From Idiomarina sp. X4 (GTDB taxonomy: Bacteria > Pseudomonadota > Gammaproteobacteria > Enterobacterales > Alteromonadaceae), in contig NZ_CP025000.1 of assembly GCF_002808045.1 (NCBI RefSeq), positions 372,001 through 436,000 on the forward strand: a stretch of DNA of 64,000 bases. The letters are read 5' to 3'. The position numbers and the translations under genes are program-made. The notes beneath the pieces are model-generated. The model was not told the DNA's origin and did no database searches. It saw nothing but the letters and a program-made list of their open reading frames with translations. This document shows, one piece after another, positions 8,642 to 17,077 of this stretch (positions within the stretch are counted from its first letter, which is position 1; the number at the start of each line of letters is the position of its first letter).

Positions 8642-10204
8642 TCAGTACTCGCGAGCACGGAAATGTCGCGGTCGCATACCCGTGACAAGCAAGGTCACTA
8701 AATAGGCGACCACACCGGCGCCGATCATTTGTGCCAAGAGCCACGGCCGTTCAACCAAACTGCTTTGCTGCCATGCGCCAGCATCTGGGTTCAACCATAA
8801 AATAACGCCTATCATGACTGCCGTTGCCAAAATAACCTGAACAATGAAACGCCATGTGCCTGGCTGCGCTTTTAAAACGCCTTCTTTATATAGAGTAAAG
8901 CCTAACAGGCCAGCGTTAATAGCTGCCGACGCCGCCGTTGCCATTGCCAAGCCTACATAGCTAAAGGGAATAGCCAGTGCGACGTTAAACACCATATTCG
9001 AAACCATGGCAATAATGCCAAATTTTACCGGGCGCTTGGTGTCTTGCCGCGAGTAAAAGCCGGTTGCCAGTACTTTTACCAACATAAAGCTGACCAGGCC
9101 GGTTGCATACGCCATTAAGCTATAAGACGCCATGCGCGCATCTTCCGGGCCAAATGCACCGTGCATGAAAAGCACCATCAGCATAGGCTCGGCAAGCACA
9201 AACAGTCCCGCCATAGCAGGTACACCTAATAGCAGCACCATTCGCACGCCCCAGTCTAAAGTGGCGCTGAAGTTTTGTGTGGACTTATCAACATGACGTG
9301 ACGACAACGCTGGCAGTATAACCGTCGCTATGGCAATACCGAAAAGCCCAAGCGGGAATTCGAGTAGACGATCAGAGTAATAGAGCCAACTGATAGAGCC
9401 GGTCATTAAGAAACTGGCTATGAGCGTATCGAGTAACAGATTAATTTGGCTGACCGAAACCCCAAAAATAGCCGGCAGCATCAGTTTGCGAATTTTCGTG
9501 ACGCCAGGGTCTTTCCAGCCCCACTTAGGCTTCACCAACAAGCCCGCCTTTTTAAGGAACGGAATTTGGAACAACAACTGGATTAAACCACCGAAGAATA
9601 CACCCCACGCAAGTCCGTATTCCGGTTGCTCCATATTGGGTGCTAGCCAGATGGCGGCAGAGATAATCGCGATGTTTAAAAACACCGGGGTAAATGCCGC
9701 TACCGCAAACTTGCCCAATGTATTGAGAATGGCGCCCGCCATAGCAGTAAAAGTAATGAACCATAAATAAGGGAAGGTAATGCGCAGCAAATCGCTGGCC
9801 AGCACAAACTTATGACCCTGCGGCCCGTCGTGCCACCAATCCAGGAACCACCCCATACCAAACAACGCCGTGACAATGGGCGAAGCTATAACGCCGAATA
9901 ACGTGACCACGGTAATAATAGTGCCCAGCGTACCCGACACCCTCGCTATTAAGAGTTGTTGCTCTGGCAGCTCTTTGCCCTGCTTGTATTCTGTAAGTAC
10001 CGGCACAAAGGCTTGCGCAAACGCGCCTTCGGCAAATAAACGCCGGAGGAAATTAGGGATTTTATTGGCAAAGAAGAAGACATCCGCCGCTGCACCTGCT
10101 CCCATTAGGTTGGCAATGACCACATCGCGCACTAAGCCCAAAACCCGCGAAATGAGGGTCATGAAACTTACGATGAAACCGGATTTAAGTAACGACTTAG
10201 ACAC
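8642..10204 (-). CDS. murJ: Lipid II flippase MurJ (MviN)
   Basis: 520 aa polytopic membrane protein of the MOP superfamily, expected to have 14 helices, that moves lipid II across the inner membrane for peptidoglycan synthesis. The N-terminus SGFIVSFMTLISRVLGLVRDVVIANLMGAGAAADVFFFANKIP splits into the family's recognisable SRVLGLVRD and FANKIPNFLRRLFAEGAFAQAF blocks. The position upstream of ribF, with rpsT divergent beyond it, follows the E. coli arrangement except that murJ has been placed between them. Confidence 0.97.
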   Translation of the reverse strand: MSKSLLKSGFIVSFMTLISRVLGLVRDVVIANLMGAGAAADVFFFANKIPNFLRRLFAEGAFAQAFVPVLTEYKQGKELPEQQLLIARVSGTLGTIITVVTLFGVIASPIVTALFGMGWFLDWWHDGPQGHKFVLASDLLRITFPYLWFITFTAMAGAILNTLGKFAVAAFTPVFLNIAIISAAIWLAPNMEQPEYGLAWGVFFGGLIQLLFQIPFLKKAGLLVKPKWGWKDPGVTKIRKLMLPAIFGVSVSQINLLLDTLIASFLMTGSISWLYYSDRLLEFPLGLFGIAIATVILPALSSRHVDKSTQNFSATLDWGVRMVLLLGVPAMAGLFVLAEPMLMVLFMHGAFGPEDARMASYSLMAYATGLVSFMLVKVLATGFYSRQDTKRPVKFGIIAMVSNMVFNVALAIPFSYVGLAMATAASAAINAGLLGFTLYKEGVLKAQPGTWRFIVQVILATAVMIGVILWLNPDAGAWQQSSLVERPWLLAQMIGAGVVAYLVTLLVTGMRPRHFRAREY

Positions 10205-10240
10205 AGGTAGTCCTTTAATTCCCTAAACGTGCTGTAATTA

Positions 10241-10603
10241 TTATTTTGCGACTTTTTCTAGTGCTTCTTTCACTTGCTCATGCATTGTTGGAAGCTCACG
10301 CTCTATGGTACGCCATACCAATTCGTAATCAATTTTAAAGTAGCCATGAGCAATCGCGTTTCGCATTTGGTATGCAGAAGTTAAGGGGATATCAGGAAAC
10401 TTAGAGACAGTAATCGGACAATTTTTTAATAAGTTATTGGACGCTTCACCTACAACTTCTAAGTTGCGTATAACGGCGTCTTGAACCAACTCATCACTGA
10501 GAAAGGTATTTTCATCTAGCTCAGAAGTGTATGACTCTATGCGCTCTATCGCGTCACGAATATGATTTAAGTAATCTACAGCCCTGCTTTCTTTGCTGGT
10601 CAT
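10241..10603 (-). CDS. hepT: HepT-like HEPN-domain toxin (DUF86)
   Basis: 120 aa HEPN-domain protein, the RNase toxin half of a HepT/MntA system. The active-site motif RX4HXY is visible at Arg81, His86 and Tyr88 (MRNAIAHGY). In characterised pairs the cognate nucleotidyltransferase AMPylates the Tyr of this motif to neutralise the toxin. Segments VIRNLEVVGEA and KFPDIPLTSAYQM are typical of DUF86. The ATG overlaps the antitoxin stop by 4 nt (ATGA), so the two are translationally coupled. Function is inferred from the family. Confidence 0.88.
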   Translation of the reverse strand: MTSKESRAVDYLNHIRDAIERIESYTSELDENTFLSDELVQDAVIRNLEVVGEASNNLLKNCPITVSKFPDIPLTSAYQMRNAIAHGYFKIDYELVWRTIERELPTMHEQVKEALEKVAK

Positions 10604-10893
10604 ATCAAACGAGCTTCCTGCTCAACTTTTTCTTTAAAATGCATAGGCAAGCTATTAGGTGTCAGCACATCCACTTCAACGCCCAGTAGCTCATTCAGCT
10701 CAAACTTGATAGCTCCAATATCAAACATTGTTGTTTCTGGCGTTGTCTCAATAAGTAAGTCTAGATCGCTATCTAAAGAGTCATCTTGTCGCACAGCAGA
10801 GCCGAACACCTTCACGTTTTTCGCATGGTGCTTTTCTACAATTTGCTGAATTTCCTGACGGTGCTTTTTCAACAGCGATGATAAACGAGACAT
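10600..10893 (-). CDS. mntA: MntA-like minimal nucleotidyltransferase antitoxin
   Basis: 97 aa MNT-domain protein from ATG 10893, which is preceded by GGAGG; an upstream in-frame start at 10947 lacks such a site. The nucleotidyltransferase signature is intact: Gly31-Ser32 (VFGSAVRQ) followed by Asp43-x-Asp45 (SDLDLLIE). This is the expected AMP-transferring antitoxin of a HepT/MntA pair. The pair lies between murJ and rpsT, which are close neighbours in related genomes, so it is probably an acquired module. The shared strand with murJ leaves open whether it has its own promoter. Confidence 0.87.
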   Translation of the reverse strand: MSRLSSLLKKHRQEIQQIVEKHHAKNVKVFGSAVRQDDSLDSDLDLLIETTPETTMFDIGAIKFELNELLGVEVDVLTPNSLPMHFKEKVEQEARLI

Positions 10894-11001
10894 ATTTCCT
10901 CCAACAGTGTTACCCGAAATATAACCTATCAACATTGTTTTCGCCATGCGAAATAGTAAAACCTAAAGGTCAATTATCTCTTATTTTTATCGCTCTAGCT
11001 G

Positions 11002-11029
11002 TTGACTTTTGCGGCAAAAACGGCATAAT
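11002..11029 (+). promoter_or_regulatory. Sigma70 promoter of rpsT
   Basis: TTGACT (11002-11007) and CATAAT (11024-11029) separated by 16 bp, ending about 50 nt before the rpsT start. The position and near-consensus hexamers fit a strong ribosomal-protein promoter. Confidence 0.7.
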
Positions 11030-11079
11030 CGCCAACCTTTATAAGAGAAGCGTTCTGTTAATGAATTTAGGAGTTCACC

Positions 11080-11340
11080 TTGGCTAACATTAAGTCTGCT
11101 AAAAAGCGTGCGATTCAGGCCGAGAAAAATCGCCGCCACAATGCAAGCCGTCGTTCAATGATGCGTACATACCTTAAACGTGTAAACGCAGCCATTGAAA
11201 GCAAAGATAAAGAAGCAGCAAACGCTGCAATGAAAGACGTAACCCCAATGCTGGACCGTTACGCGACTAAAGGTCTTATCAGCAAAAACAAAGCGGCACG
11301 CCATAAGAGCCGTTTGAACGCTAAGATCCAAGCACTGTAA
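11080..11340 (+). CDS. rpsT: 30S ribosomal protein S20
   Basis: 86 aa, very basic. [20 protein letters not shown] at the N-terminus and [20 protein letters not shown] near the C-terminus are the S20 hallmarks. It binds the 5' domain of 16S rRNA. The start codon is TTG at 11080 with TAGGAG upstream; a non-AUG start is usual for rpsT and contributes to its autoregulation in E. coli. A near-consensus promoter lies just upstream and a terminator hairpin 40 bp downstream, so it is monocistronic. Confidence 0.97.
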   Translation: MANIKSAKKRAIQAEKNRRHNASRRSMMRTYLKRVNAAIESKDKEAANAAMKDVTPMLDRYATKGLISKNKAARHKSRLNAKIQAL

Positions 11341-11380
11341 AGAAATTTACTGACCTAGGCTTTTAGCGTAGGGAAAGAAA

Positions 11381-11415
11381 AGCCGACCATGATTCGTTCA
11401 TTGGTCGGTTTTTTA
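11381..11415 (+). terminator. rpsT terminator
   Basis: Stem CCGACCATGA / TTCATTGGTCGG with a TTCG loop and one bulged T, followed by a run of T. It lies against the stop codon of the convergent fliT-position gene and may serve both strands. Confidence 0.8.
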
Positions 11416-11709
11416 TTTGGTATAAGCTCGAACGCCTTTTTTACTTTTACCTATTTTGGTAATCGCTGCGCCGGTTTCTTCTAGGACTTGTTCTAGCTCT
11501 GGTTGTACTTCATTTAAGTAGTTATCAACTTCGGCAACAACAGTCACCCATTCGCGGGACTCTGTCCAGTCGTCAGGTAACAGCTCTAGAAAGGAGAGTA
11601 TTTTAGGGAGAGTATCAGCAGCAGACTCATACTCTGAGTCTGCTACTTGTTGTTTTAGCTGCTCGTGGAGCTCATTTAATTGTTCAGGTGAGCGCGTCTC
11701 TTCAGACAC
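11413..11709 (-). CDS. Small acidic protein in the FliT position, function unassigned
   Basis: 98 aa, acidic, mostly helical by composition, with no membrane segment or signal. It starts 1 bp after fliS ends and closes the flaG-fliD-fliS operon. In Vibrio and Shewanella this operon carries a FliT/FlaI-like chaperone, so a secretion chaperone for FliD or another late substrate is plausible. I recognise no sequence motif that proves it. Positively charged residues concentrate at the extreme C-terminus (KIGKSKKGVRAYTK). Confidence 0.7.
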   Translation of the reverse strand: MSEETRSPEQLNELHEQLKQQVADSEYESAADTLPKILSFLELLPDDWTESREWVTVVAEVDNYLNEVQPELEQVLEETGAAITKIGKSKKGVRAYTK

Positions 11710-11710
11710 G

Positions 11711-12133
11711 TTAAGCTCCGGCTGCTTGCTGCATTCGGTTCATAGCAACATCACGCTGTTCGGCAGGAATTTGGTCCCATGCACCTTTAATATCCAGCAT
11801 TAAACGCGCTACCTCATCAATCGCCTCAATATCCATGTCGATGGACGCATCTGCAATACGCGTACTCATGTACATATACAGCTCGCGTAAGTTGCCAGTT
11901 GCTTGCGCTCCAGCGGAGTCATCCAGGCTATAACGCAGCGAGTCAACAATAGCTTGCGCTTTACTTAAGTAATGGCTCTTTTTCTCAAGGTCTTTACGCT
12001 GAATCGCTCCTTTGGCGTAATTCAGGTTCTCTAACACACCCGCCATCAGCATTTGTACTAGCTGATAGGGGTCTGCACCCGCAACACGAGTTTCTAGTGA
12101 GCCTTTAGTGTAGCCTTTAAGCTTCATATTCAT
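11711..12133 (-). CDS. fliS: Flagellin export chaperone FliS
   Basis: 140 aa cytoplasmic helical chaperone that binds the C-terminus of flagellin before export. The GYTKGSLETRVAGADPYQLVQMLMAGVLENLNYAKGAI start and the YMYMSTRIADASIDMD and LMLDIKGAWDQIP segments are typical FliS. A GAGG sits 9 nt before ATG 12133. It lies 16 bp downstream of fliD and 1 bp upstream of a small FliT-position gene. Confidence 0.93.
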   Translation of the reverse strand: MNMKLKGYTKGSLETRVAGADPYQLVQMLMAGVLENLNYAKGAIQRKDLEKKSHYLSKAQAIVDSLRYSLDDSAGAQATGNLRELYMYMSTRIADASIDMDIEAIDEVARLMLDIKGAWDQIPAEQRDVAMNRMQQAAGA

Positions 12134-12149
12134 ACGTAATTACCTCGAA

Positions 12150-13538
12150 TTAATCATTGTCCCGAGTAAAACCCGGAAGGTTTGCAAGCTGGGCACTGAC
12201 GGCATTGCCACGACTTTGTAGTTGACCGACTAAAGAGTCCAGTGCTTGATATTTTGAGTTCAATGTTTCGCGCAGTGATTCCATGCGCAGCTCCAGTGAC
12301 TCACGACTCTCAGCAACACGATCCAAGCTTTCATTGATAGAGTCTCGGCGCATTTGCAGTGAACCGCCAGCACTAACATAGCCGTCTAGTAAAGTTTCCA
12401 TGCGTGCTGCCATACCGTTTTCGCCGCCAATCAGATTTTGTAATGCCGATGGTTCAGCCGCCAGAACATCCTTAACGTTAGTGACCGGGTTTTCCTGTTG
12501 TAAGCGCCCGTCGTTGTCTAAACCGAAACCTAAATCAAACAAGGTCTGCCCTTCACCAAAGGTACTTGTCAGCACATTGTTCAATTGGCTTTTTAAAGTG
12601 CGAACTGTGGCATCGCCCTGCATCATGCTGTTTTCACCGCCAATTTCACTGAGCAAATCAACCGTGCTGTTATAGGCTTTTACAAAACTATCTATGGACT
12701 TTTGAACGCCCGCATCGTCTCGTGCTATCGACAACTGCGCCTTTTCAGTGCCTTCCGATTCTTTCAGCGCCGTAATGGTCGAGCCTTGAATAACATCGGT
12801 AAAGGTATTGGTGTCGTTGGTAGCCTGAATGCCGTCAATCTCAATAATGGCATCAGTCGCCTGATCATTGGCCGCTATGGTCATGCCGCCAGCACCACCT
12901 GCATTGGCTTGAGTTGAAATAGCGTCAAATTCCGCATTGTCATTAGTAACGGTTAAGTCATTACCCGCGCCACTGACACTTGAACGAAAGACTAACTTTG
13001 CTTCGGTACCAGTATTAATAATATCCGCTGTAACGCCAAAGTTATCTTCAGATGAGTTAACTGCATTGCGAATATCTTCCAGCGTTGAGCCCGCTTCAAT
13101 ATTTAGCGTAAAGCTCTCCCCTCCAGCGCCAAAGGTTAGGGAACCCGCGTTGGTATTAACCTCGTCATCCGCACTGGCAAAAGCGCCATCCGCAGACACT
13201 GCTCGGCTACCTTTTGCAAGCTGTTGAACAAAGAGTTCAAAATCACCCGCGCTGGCATCCTCAGAGCTTTCTACACTGACAACATCGCCTGAATCGGGTT
13301 GAGTGACTGACGCTTTCATAGCACTAAACAAACTGCCGTCGGTCAGCTTCTCAGCACTCTCCTGAAGCTTTGATAATGCCGAACGCATTTCACCAACAGC
13401 CGATAGCTCCACTGTTAGGCGGCCTTCCTGTTGGTCCAGGCGGTTTTTCTTAGGAACACGCTCGGCCTGTAATGTCGCATCGATGATGCCCTGCAGGTCT
13501 AAGCCTGAGCGCGCACCTGTTGATGAAATTAATGGCAT
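12150..13538 (-). CDS. fliD: Flagellar filament cap protein FliD
   Basis: 462 aa hook-associated protein 2, which caps the growing filament and folds flagellin subunits at the tip. The N-terminal ISSTGARSGLDLQGIIDATLQAERVPKKNRLDQQE and the C-terminal coiled coil (SLELRMESLRETLNSKYQALDSLVGQLQS) are the conserved FliD_N and FliD_C parts, with a variable middle. There is no signal peptide, as expected for type III export. It lies between flaG and fliS, in the usual order. Confidence 0.95.
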   Translation of the reverse strand: MPLISSTGARSGLDLQGIIDATLQAERVPKKNRLDQQEGRLTVELSAVGEMRSALSKLQESAEKLTDGSLFSAMKASVTQPDSGDVVSVESSEDASAGDFELFVQQLAKGSRAVSADGAFASADDEVNTNAGSLTFGAGGESFTLNIEAGSTLEDIRNAVNSSEDNFGVTADIINTGTEAKLVFRSSVSGAGNDLTVTNDNAEFDAISTQANAGGAGGMTIAANDQATDAIIEIDGIQATNDTNTFTDVIQGSTITALKESEGTEKAQLSIARDDAGVQKSIDSFVKAYNSTVDLLSEIGGENSMMQGDATVRTLKSQLNNVLTSTFGEGQTLFDLGFGLDNDGRLQQENPVTNVKDVLAAEPSALQNLIGGENGMAARMETLLDGYVSAGGSLQMRRDSINESLDRVAESRESLELRMESLRETLNSKYQALDSLVGQLQSRGNAVSAQLANLPGFTRDND

Positions 13539-13551
13539 CTCAACACCTCAC

Positions 13552-13953
13552 TTAAATCTGGTTGTCGAATAAAAATCCCATCCGACTGTTCTCGTTATCG
13601 GCCATTTCTTCAATAGCTTTAGATAACTTCACAACCAATTCTGACGGAATTTGACGAATCATTTCACCGTTGTCGGTATCTATCACCTTAACCACCGGCG
13701 GCTCGTCTCTTTCATCGAAAACAAACTGCAAACTGGTATTACGAATAGTCGACGACTGATTCATTTCCTCTACCGTGTCTGCAATACTCTCGCTACTTGC
13801 CTGCTTTTCCACTTTATCAGCGGTGCGCTCCTGAACTTGACTGACCGCGTCCATAACCTTTTGGTCCTGCGGTCGCTCCGCCTTGTTCGGTGAACCACCC
13901 GCTGCACTACTTAAGGGACTTAACGCGCGGCTTTCAACTGACATGTCTGCCAT
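13552..13953 (-). CDS. flaG: FlaG family flagellar protein
   Basis: 133 aa from ATG 13953 (AAAGGTGAG upstream); a longer reading exists but lacks a ribosome site. The N-terminal half is polar and low in complexity. The C-terminal half is the FlaG domain: LQFVFDERDEPPVVKVIDTDNGEMIRQIPSELVVKLSKAI. FlaG affects filament length in Vibrio and Pseudomonas. It is the first gene of flaG-fliD-fliS, downstream of a candidate sigma28 site at 14014-14041. Confidence 0.92.
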   Translation of the reverse strand: MADMSVESRALSPLSSAAGGSPNKAERPQDQKVMDAVSQVQERTADKVEKQASSESIADTVEEMNQSSTIRNTSLQFVFDERDEPPVVKVIDTDNGEMIRQIPSELVVKLSKAIEEMADNENSRMGFLFDNQI

Positions 13954-14013
13954 AATACTCACCTTTACCTTAGTTATTGTGCAGTTTAGCACTAAAACAA
14001 TTATCCATGTATG

Positions 14014-14041
14014 TTATCGGTGAGACCTGCTGAAAACTTTA
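14014..14041 (-). promoter_or_regulatory. Candidate sigma28 promoter of flaG-fliD-fliS
   Basis: Minus strand TAAAGTTT, then 12 nt, then ACCGATAA. The -35 is perfect and the -10 differs from GCCGATAA at one base. The spacer is one longer than the usual 11, so its strength is uncertain. It lies 61 nt before the flaG start and after the fliC terminator. Confidence 0.5.
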
Positions 14042-14103
14042 GCGTTTAATTGAAGTTTTTTTAATCGGCATCGGTTTTGTTGTTAAGCCTTTGAATTACA
14101 AGC

Positions 14104-14132
14104 ATAAAAAAACCGGAGCAAGAGCTCCGGTT
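14104..14132 (-). terminator. fliC terminator
   Basis: Perfect 9 bp stem AACCGGAGC / GCTCCGGTT with a 4 nt loop, followed on the minus strand by a run of seven T. It lies 29 bp after the flagellin stop codon. Confidence 0.88.
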
Positions 14133-14160
14133 TTTAGTAACGGTTGAGTTAGTTGAGCAA

Positions 14161-15591
14161 TTAGCCCAGTAACTGCAGTGCCGCCTGTGGACGCTGGTTC
14201 GCCTGCGCCAGGATAGTCTGAGACGCCTGCTGCAGGATCTGAGCCTGAGTCAGTTTCGCAGTTTCAGCCGCAAAGTCAGCATCTTTGATTCGAGACTTCG
14301 CACCTTCCAGGTTCTCAGCAATGTTCGATTGGTTACGAATAGTCGCTTGGAAACGGTTCTGAACCGCACCTAAGTCTGCTCGCTCCGAGTCAATTTGGCC
14401 AATTGCAGCGTCAATGACTGAAATCGCACTCTGCGCACCATCCGCAGAGCTGATATCCACGCCACCAACAGACTCTAAAGTCGAAGTTGTAGCACCGAAT
14501 ATCTCTCCAACACTAGAGTTGGTAGTGTTGTCGGTAATGCTGAACGAATCACTAGATTCTAACTCTAGTTTTGAGTTTACTACAACGTCACCATTGGTAG
14601 TGTCAGCTGTTGTACCACCTAAAGAAAGTGATGTGCCGTCTTGTTGCCCTGTGACTTTAACACCATCGACATTCTCTGCAGTAATTTCAATGTCTCCGCT
14701 CTCGTTTACAGAAGCATTGTATCCAGCCTTACCGATAGCATTAGCAAGCTCTTTGGCTGAGCCATTATACTCCGCAAGCGTAAATGTTTCATCACCAATA
14801 CTGAGAGTACCTTGGTCTGATGAAGACAGTCCTGCCAAAGTAGTAGTCACGGAGGTTTTGGCCGACACGCCAATGTTCGCGTCATTAACTTGAGTAGCCA
14901 AATCAGTCACTGACTGGCCTGTAGCCAAATCTAGATCAAAGTCCCCGTCCTTACCGGCGATATTTACTGTATCTCCAGTATCAGTTAACGATGCTGTATC
15001 GAAATAGTCAGCTCCGGCATTACCGGTAGTTGCTTGAGTAGATGCACCTACCGAGCTTCCAGCAGTATCGATTCTATTACTGCCAATGTTATTTGAAGAA
15101 ATATCGCCAATCGTAATATTGATTGTCTGGTTTGCGTCAGCACCCACTTGGAAAGACTTACCGGCAAAATCACCATTCAGCAATTTTTCACCACCGAAAG
15201 TAGAGGTCTCTGCAATTCTAGTCAGCTCTAATTGAAGGTTAGATACTTCCTTTTGAAGTGCAGCCCGGTCATCCGCTGAATTCGAGTCATTTGCTGATTG
15301 AATAGCAAGCGTACGCATCCGCTGCAAGATATTGGTCGATTCATCCATTGCACCTTCAGCAGTTTGCGCAACTGAAATACCATCGTTTGCGTTACGGTTA
15401 CCTTGGTTCAAGCCGTTGATTTGTGAACTCAAACGGTTTGATATTTGTAAGCCTGCTGCGTCATCTGCAGCGCTGTTAATACGGAAGCCTGACGACAAAC
15501 GTTGAAATGCTTGGTCAAGCTGGTTTCCTGAGCCCATCAGCTGACGCTGTGCGTTCAGTGAGCTGACGTTAGTGTTTACATAAAGTGCCAT
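14161..15591 (-). CDS. fliC: Flagellin (filament subunit)
   Basis: 476 aa. The conserved D0/D1 ends are clear: N-terminal [20 protein letters not shown]...[21 protein letters not shown], and C-terminal [25 protein letters not shown] with the last residues [14 protein letters not shown]. The middle (about residues 170-390) is Thr/Ser/Gly/Asp-rich and variable, which is normal for the surface-exposed domains. Only one flagellin gene is in the window. It is exported without a signal peptide. A perfect-spacing sigma28 site lies 110 nt upstream and a strong terminator follows, so it is a single-gene late transcript. Confidence 0.97.
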   Translation of the reverse strand: MALYVNTNVSSLNAQRQLMGSGNQLDQAFQRLSSGFRINSAADDAAGLQISNRLSSQINGLNQGNRNANDGISVAQTAEGAMDESTNILQRMRTLAIQSANDSNSADDRAALQKEVSNLQLELTRIAETSTFGGEKLLNGDFAGKSFQVGADANQTINITIGDISSNNIGSNRIDTAGSSVGASTQATTGNAGADYFDTASLTDTGDTVNIAGKDGDFDLDLATGQSVTDLATQVNDANIGVSAKTSVTTTLAGLSSSDQGTLSIGDETFTLAEYNGSAKELANAIGKAGYNASVNESGDIEITAENVDGVKVTGQQDGTSLSLGGTTADTTNGDVVVNSKLELESSDSFSITDNTTNSSVGEIFGATTSTLESVGGVDISSADGAQSAISVIDAAIGQIDSERADLGAVQNRFQATIRNQSNIAENLEGAKSRIKDADFAAETAKLTQAQILQQASQTILAQANQRPQAALQLLG

Positions 15592-15700
15592 AATAATGCT
15601 CCTCAGTTTCTAGCCTAAGCTTGGATTCAATCGTTGTTGCCAAGCTGGAGGAATGTTTCGGCTTCGTGTTTCGCCTGGTTAAATTTTCCTCTCACAAAGG

Positions 15701-15727
15701 GTATCGGCAGGGGTTTGGGGAGCTTTA
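15701..15727 (-). promoter_or_regulatory. Sigma28 (FliA) promoter of fliC
   Basis: Minus strand TAAAGCTC, 11 nt, GCCGATAC: close to TAAAGTTT-N11-GCCGATAA with correct spacing, about 110 nt before the flagellin start. Confidence 0.82.
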
Positions 15728-15824
15728 GTCTTTTTTTGAAAAAATTTGAAGTTTTTTAAGTAGAGTGACGTTTATGTCAGGCGGGGAAAGATATAAAGAA
15801 CGGTCAGTTAATCATTTAAGCATC

Positions 15825-15849
15825 GCACCTGCCGTAATAACGGCAGGCT
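15825..15849. repeat. Intergenic palindromic repeat (GTAGCCTG family), copy 1
   Basis: CCTGCCGT-AATA-ACGGCAGG hairpin followed by CTAC, i.e. GTAGCCTG...CAGG read on the minus strand. It lies 9 bp beyond the flgL stop, between flgL and the fliC promoter. Other copies are near 27.6, 28.6, 58.1 and 58.3 kb. It has no T-tract, so it is probably a REP-type element rather than a terminator. Confidence 0.65.
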
Positions 15850-15857
15850 ACATCACT

Positions 15858-17072
15858 TTATAAATAGTCGAACAAGCTTAGGCGACTTACTCGGGTGAAC
15901 ACTTGTTGAGCGGCAGAATAAATAGTTTCGTTTTTGACTAAATCAGTTACCGCTTCTGAGTAGTCAACGTCGGAAATATCTGCACGCGCCTTTTTATTTA
16001 CGATTTCAATATCAGCATTGCTGAGCTTAGCGTTGTCCATAACATTTAAGCGAGCACCGACAGACGCTTGCGTATCGGTTAAGTCGCTAATGACAGTATT
16101 AAAATCATCTAGCGCAAAAGCAATTTCGCTCTCATGAAAGCCTTTGCTTTCAGGACCCGACTCTTCCAGTGCGGTGGCTAAGTCTCGAATTTGCGTTAAC
16201 AAGTTACGCGATACTGGTTCACCGATAGAATAACTGAATGAGTTACCAGCGACCGGCATGTTGTCTGGGTTTAATTCCAATGTCATGCCGTTATATTCAA
16301 CTTTGCCGTCCGTTACCGTTCCGGCCACTACTGGGTTAACACCATCATCAATTTCATAAGTGTCCGGTCCGGTAAAGTTAACCGTGAAATCAGTCGGGTC
16401 ACCCGCGTCAATACGCGTTTCTGTATCAGCAATAAGTGCGTCGCGATCGTTGACTTCTACTTTCTCAATAAAGTTATTGCCACCGGTTAGCTCAAAGTCG
16501 ACACGCTTAGACACGTTAGAAAAGGCGCGGCTGCCAGGATCATTTGCCGGTAGATACAACGTCGGTGACAACTGAATCATACGCTGGCCCTGATCACCGA
16601 CATACTCATAAGCTTGATTTGCGTCATTAAACTCCATAGGCTGGGTACGATTTTGATAACCCGCAAATATATATTCGCCCGACTCATCTTGCGCGTTGGT
16701 TAAATCAAAAATGGAGGTTTCCAAGTTACGCAGTTCCGAAGCTAAAGCCTTTCGGTTAGTTTGATCATAGCTACCGTTACCCGCTTGCACAGCTAAAGCC
16801 CGCGCGCGTTGAACTGCATCTGTAATACTACTAATGACACTCTCCTCACGGCGCAGGTTATTCTCTAGTGTGACCGAGTTACGCTCGAACTGTTCGTTCT
16901 GGCCAATTTTTTCATTCAACGCCAGTACCTGCGAATTACCAATAGGGTCATCCGCCGGACTTAAAATTTTTGTCTGCTTAGTCAGCATCAACTGAATTTT
17001 ATCCAGCCGACTCTGTGAGGTTTGTAAGCTATCCAGCCCACGCTGGAAAAATAAGTTAGTACTTAGTCGCAT
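15858..17072 (-). CDS. flgL: Flagellar hook-filament junction protein FlgL
   Basis: 404 aa hook-associated protein 3. The N-terminus MRLSTNLFFQRGLDSLQTSQSRLDKIQ and the flagellin-like C-terminus (VGARLNVMDNAKLSNADIEI...DVDYSEAVTDLVKNETIYSAAQQVFTRVSRLSLFDYL, read in parts) identify it. A central beta-rich insert (about residues 210-280: FTGPDTYEIDDGVNPVVAGT, then a GNSFSY repeat end) resembles a segment in FlgK of this window. It follows flgK by 5 bp and shares its sigma28 promoter. Confidence 0.95.
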   Translation of the reverse strand: MRLSTNLFFQRGLDSLQTSQSRLDKIQLMLTKQTKILSPADDPIGNSQVLALNEKIGQNEQFERNSVTLENNLRREESVISSITDAVQRARALAVQAGNGSYDQTNRKALASELRNLETSIFDLTNAQDESGEYIFAGYQNRTQPMEFNDANQAYEYVGDQGQRMIQLSPTLYLPANDPGSRAFSNVSKRVDFELTGGNNFIEKVEVNDRDALIADTETRIDAGDPTDFTVNFTGPDTYEIDDGVNPVVAGTVTDGKVEYNGMTLELNPDNMPVAGNSFSYSIGEPVSRNLLTQIRDLATALEESGPESKGFHESEIAFALDDFNTVISDLTDTQASVGARLNVMDNAKLSNADIEIVNKKARADISDVDYSEAVTDLVKNETIYSAAQQVFTRVSRLSLFDYL

Positions 17073-17077
17073 AATTC

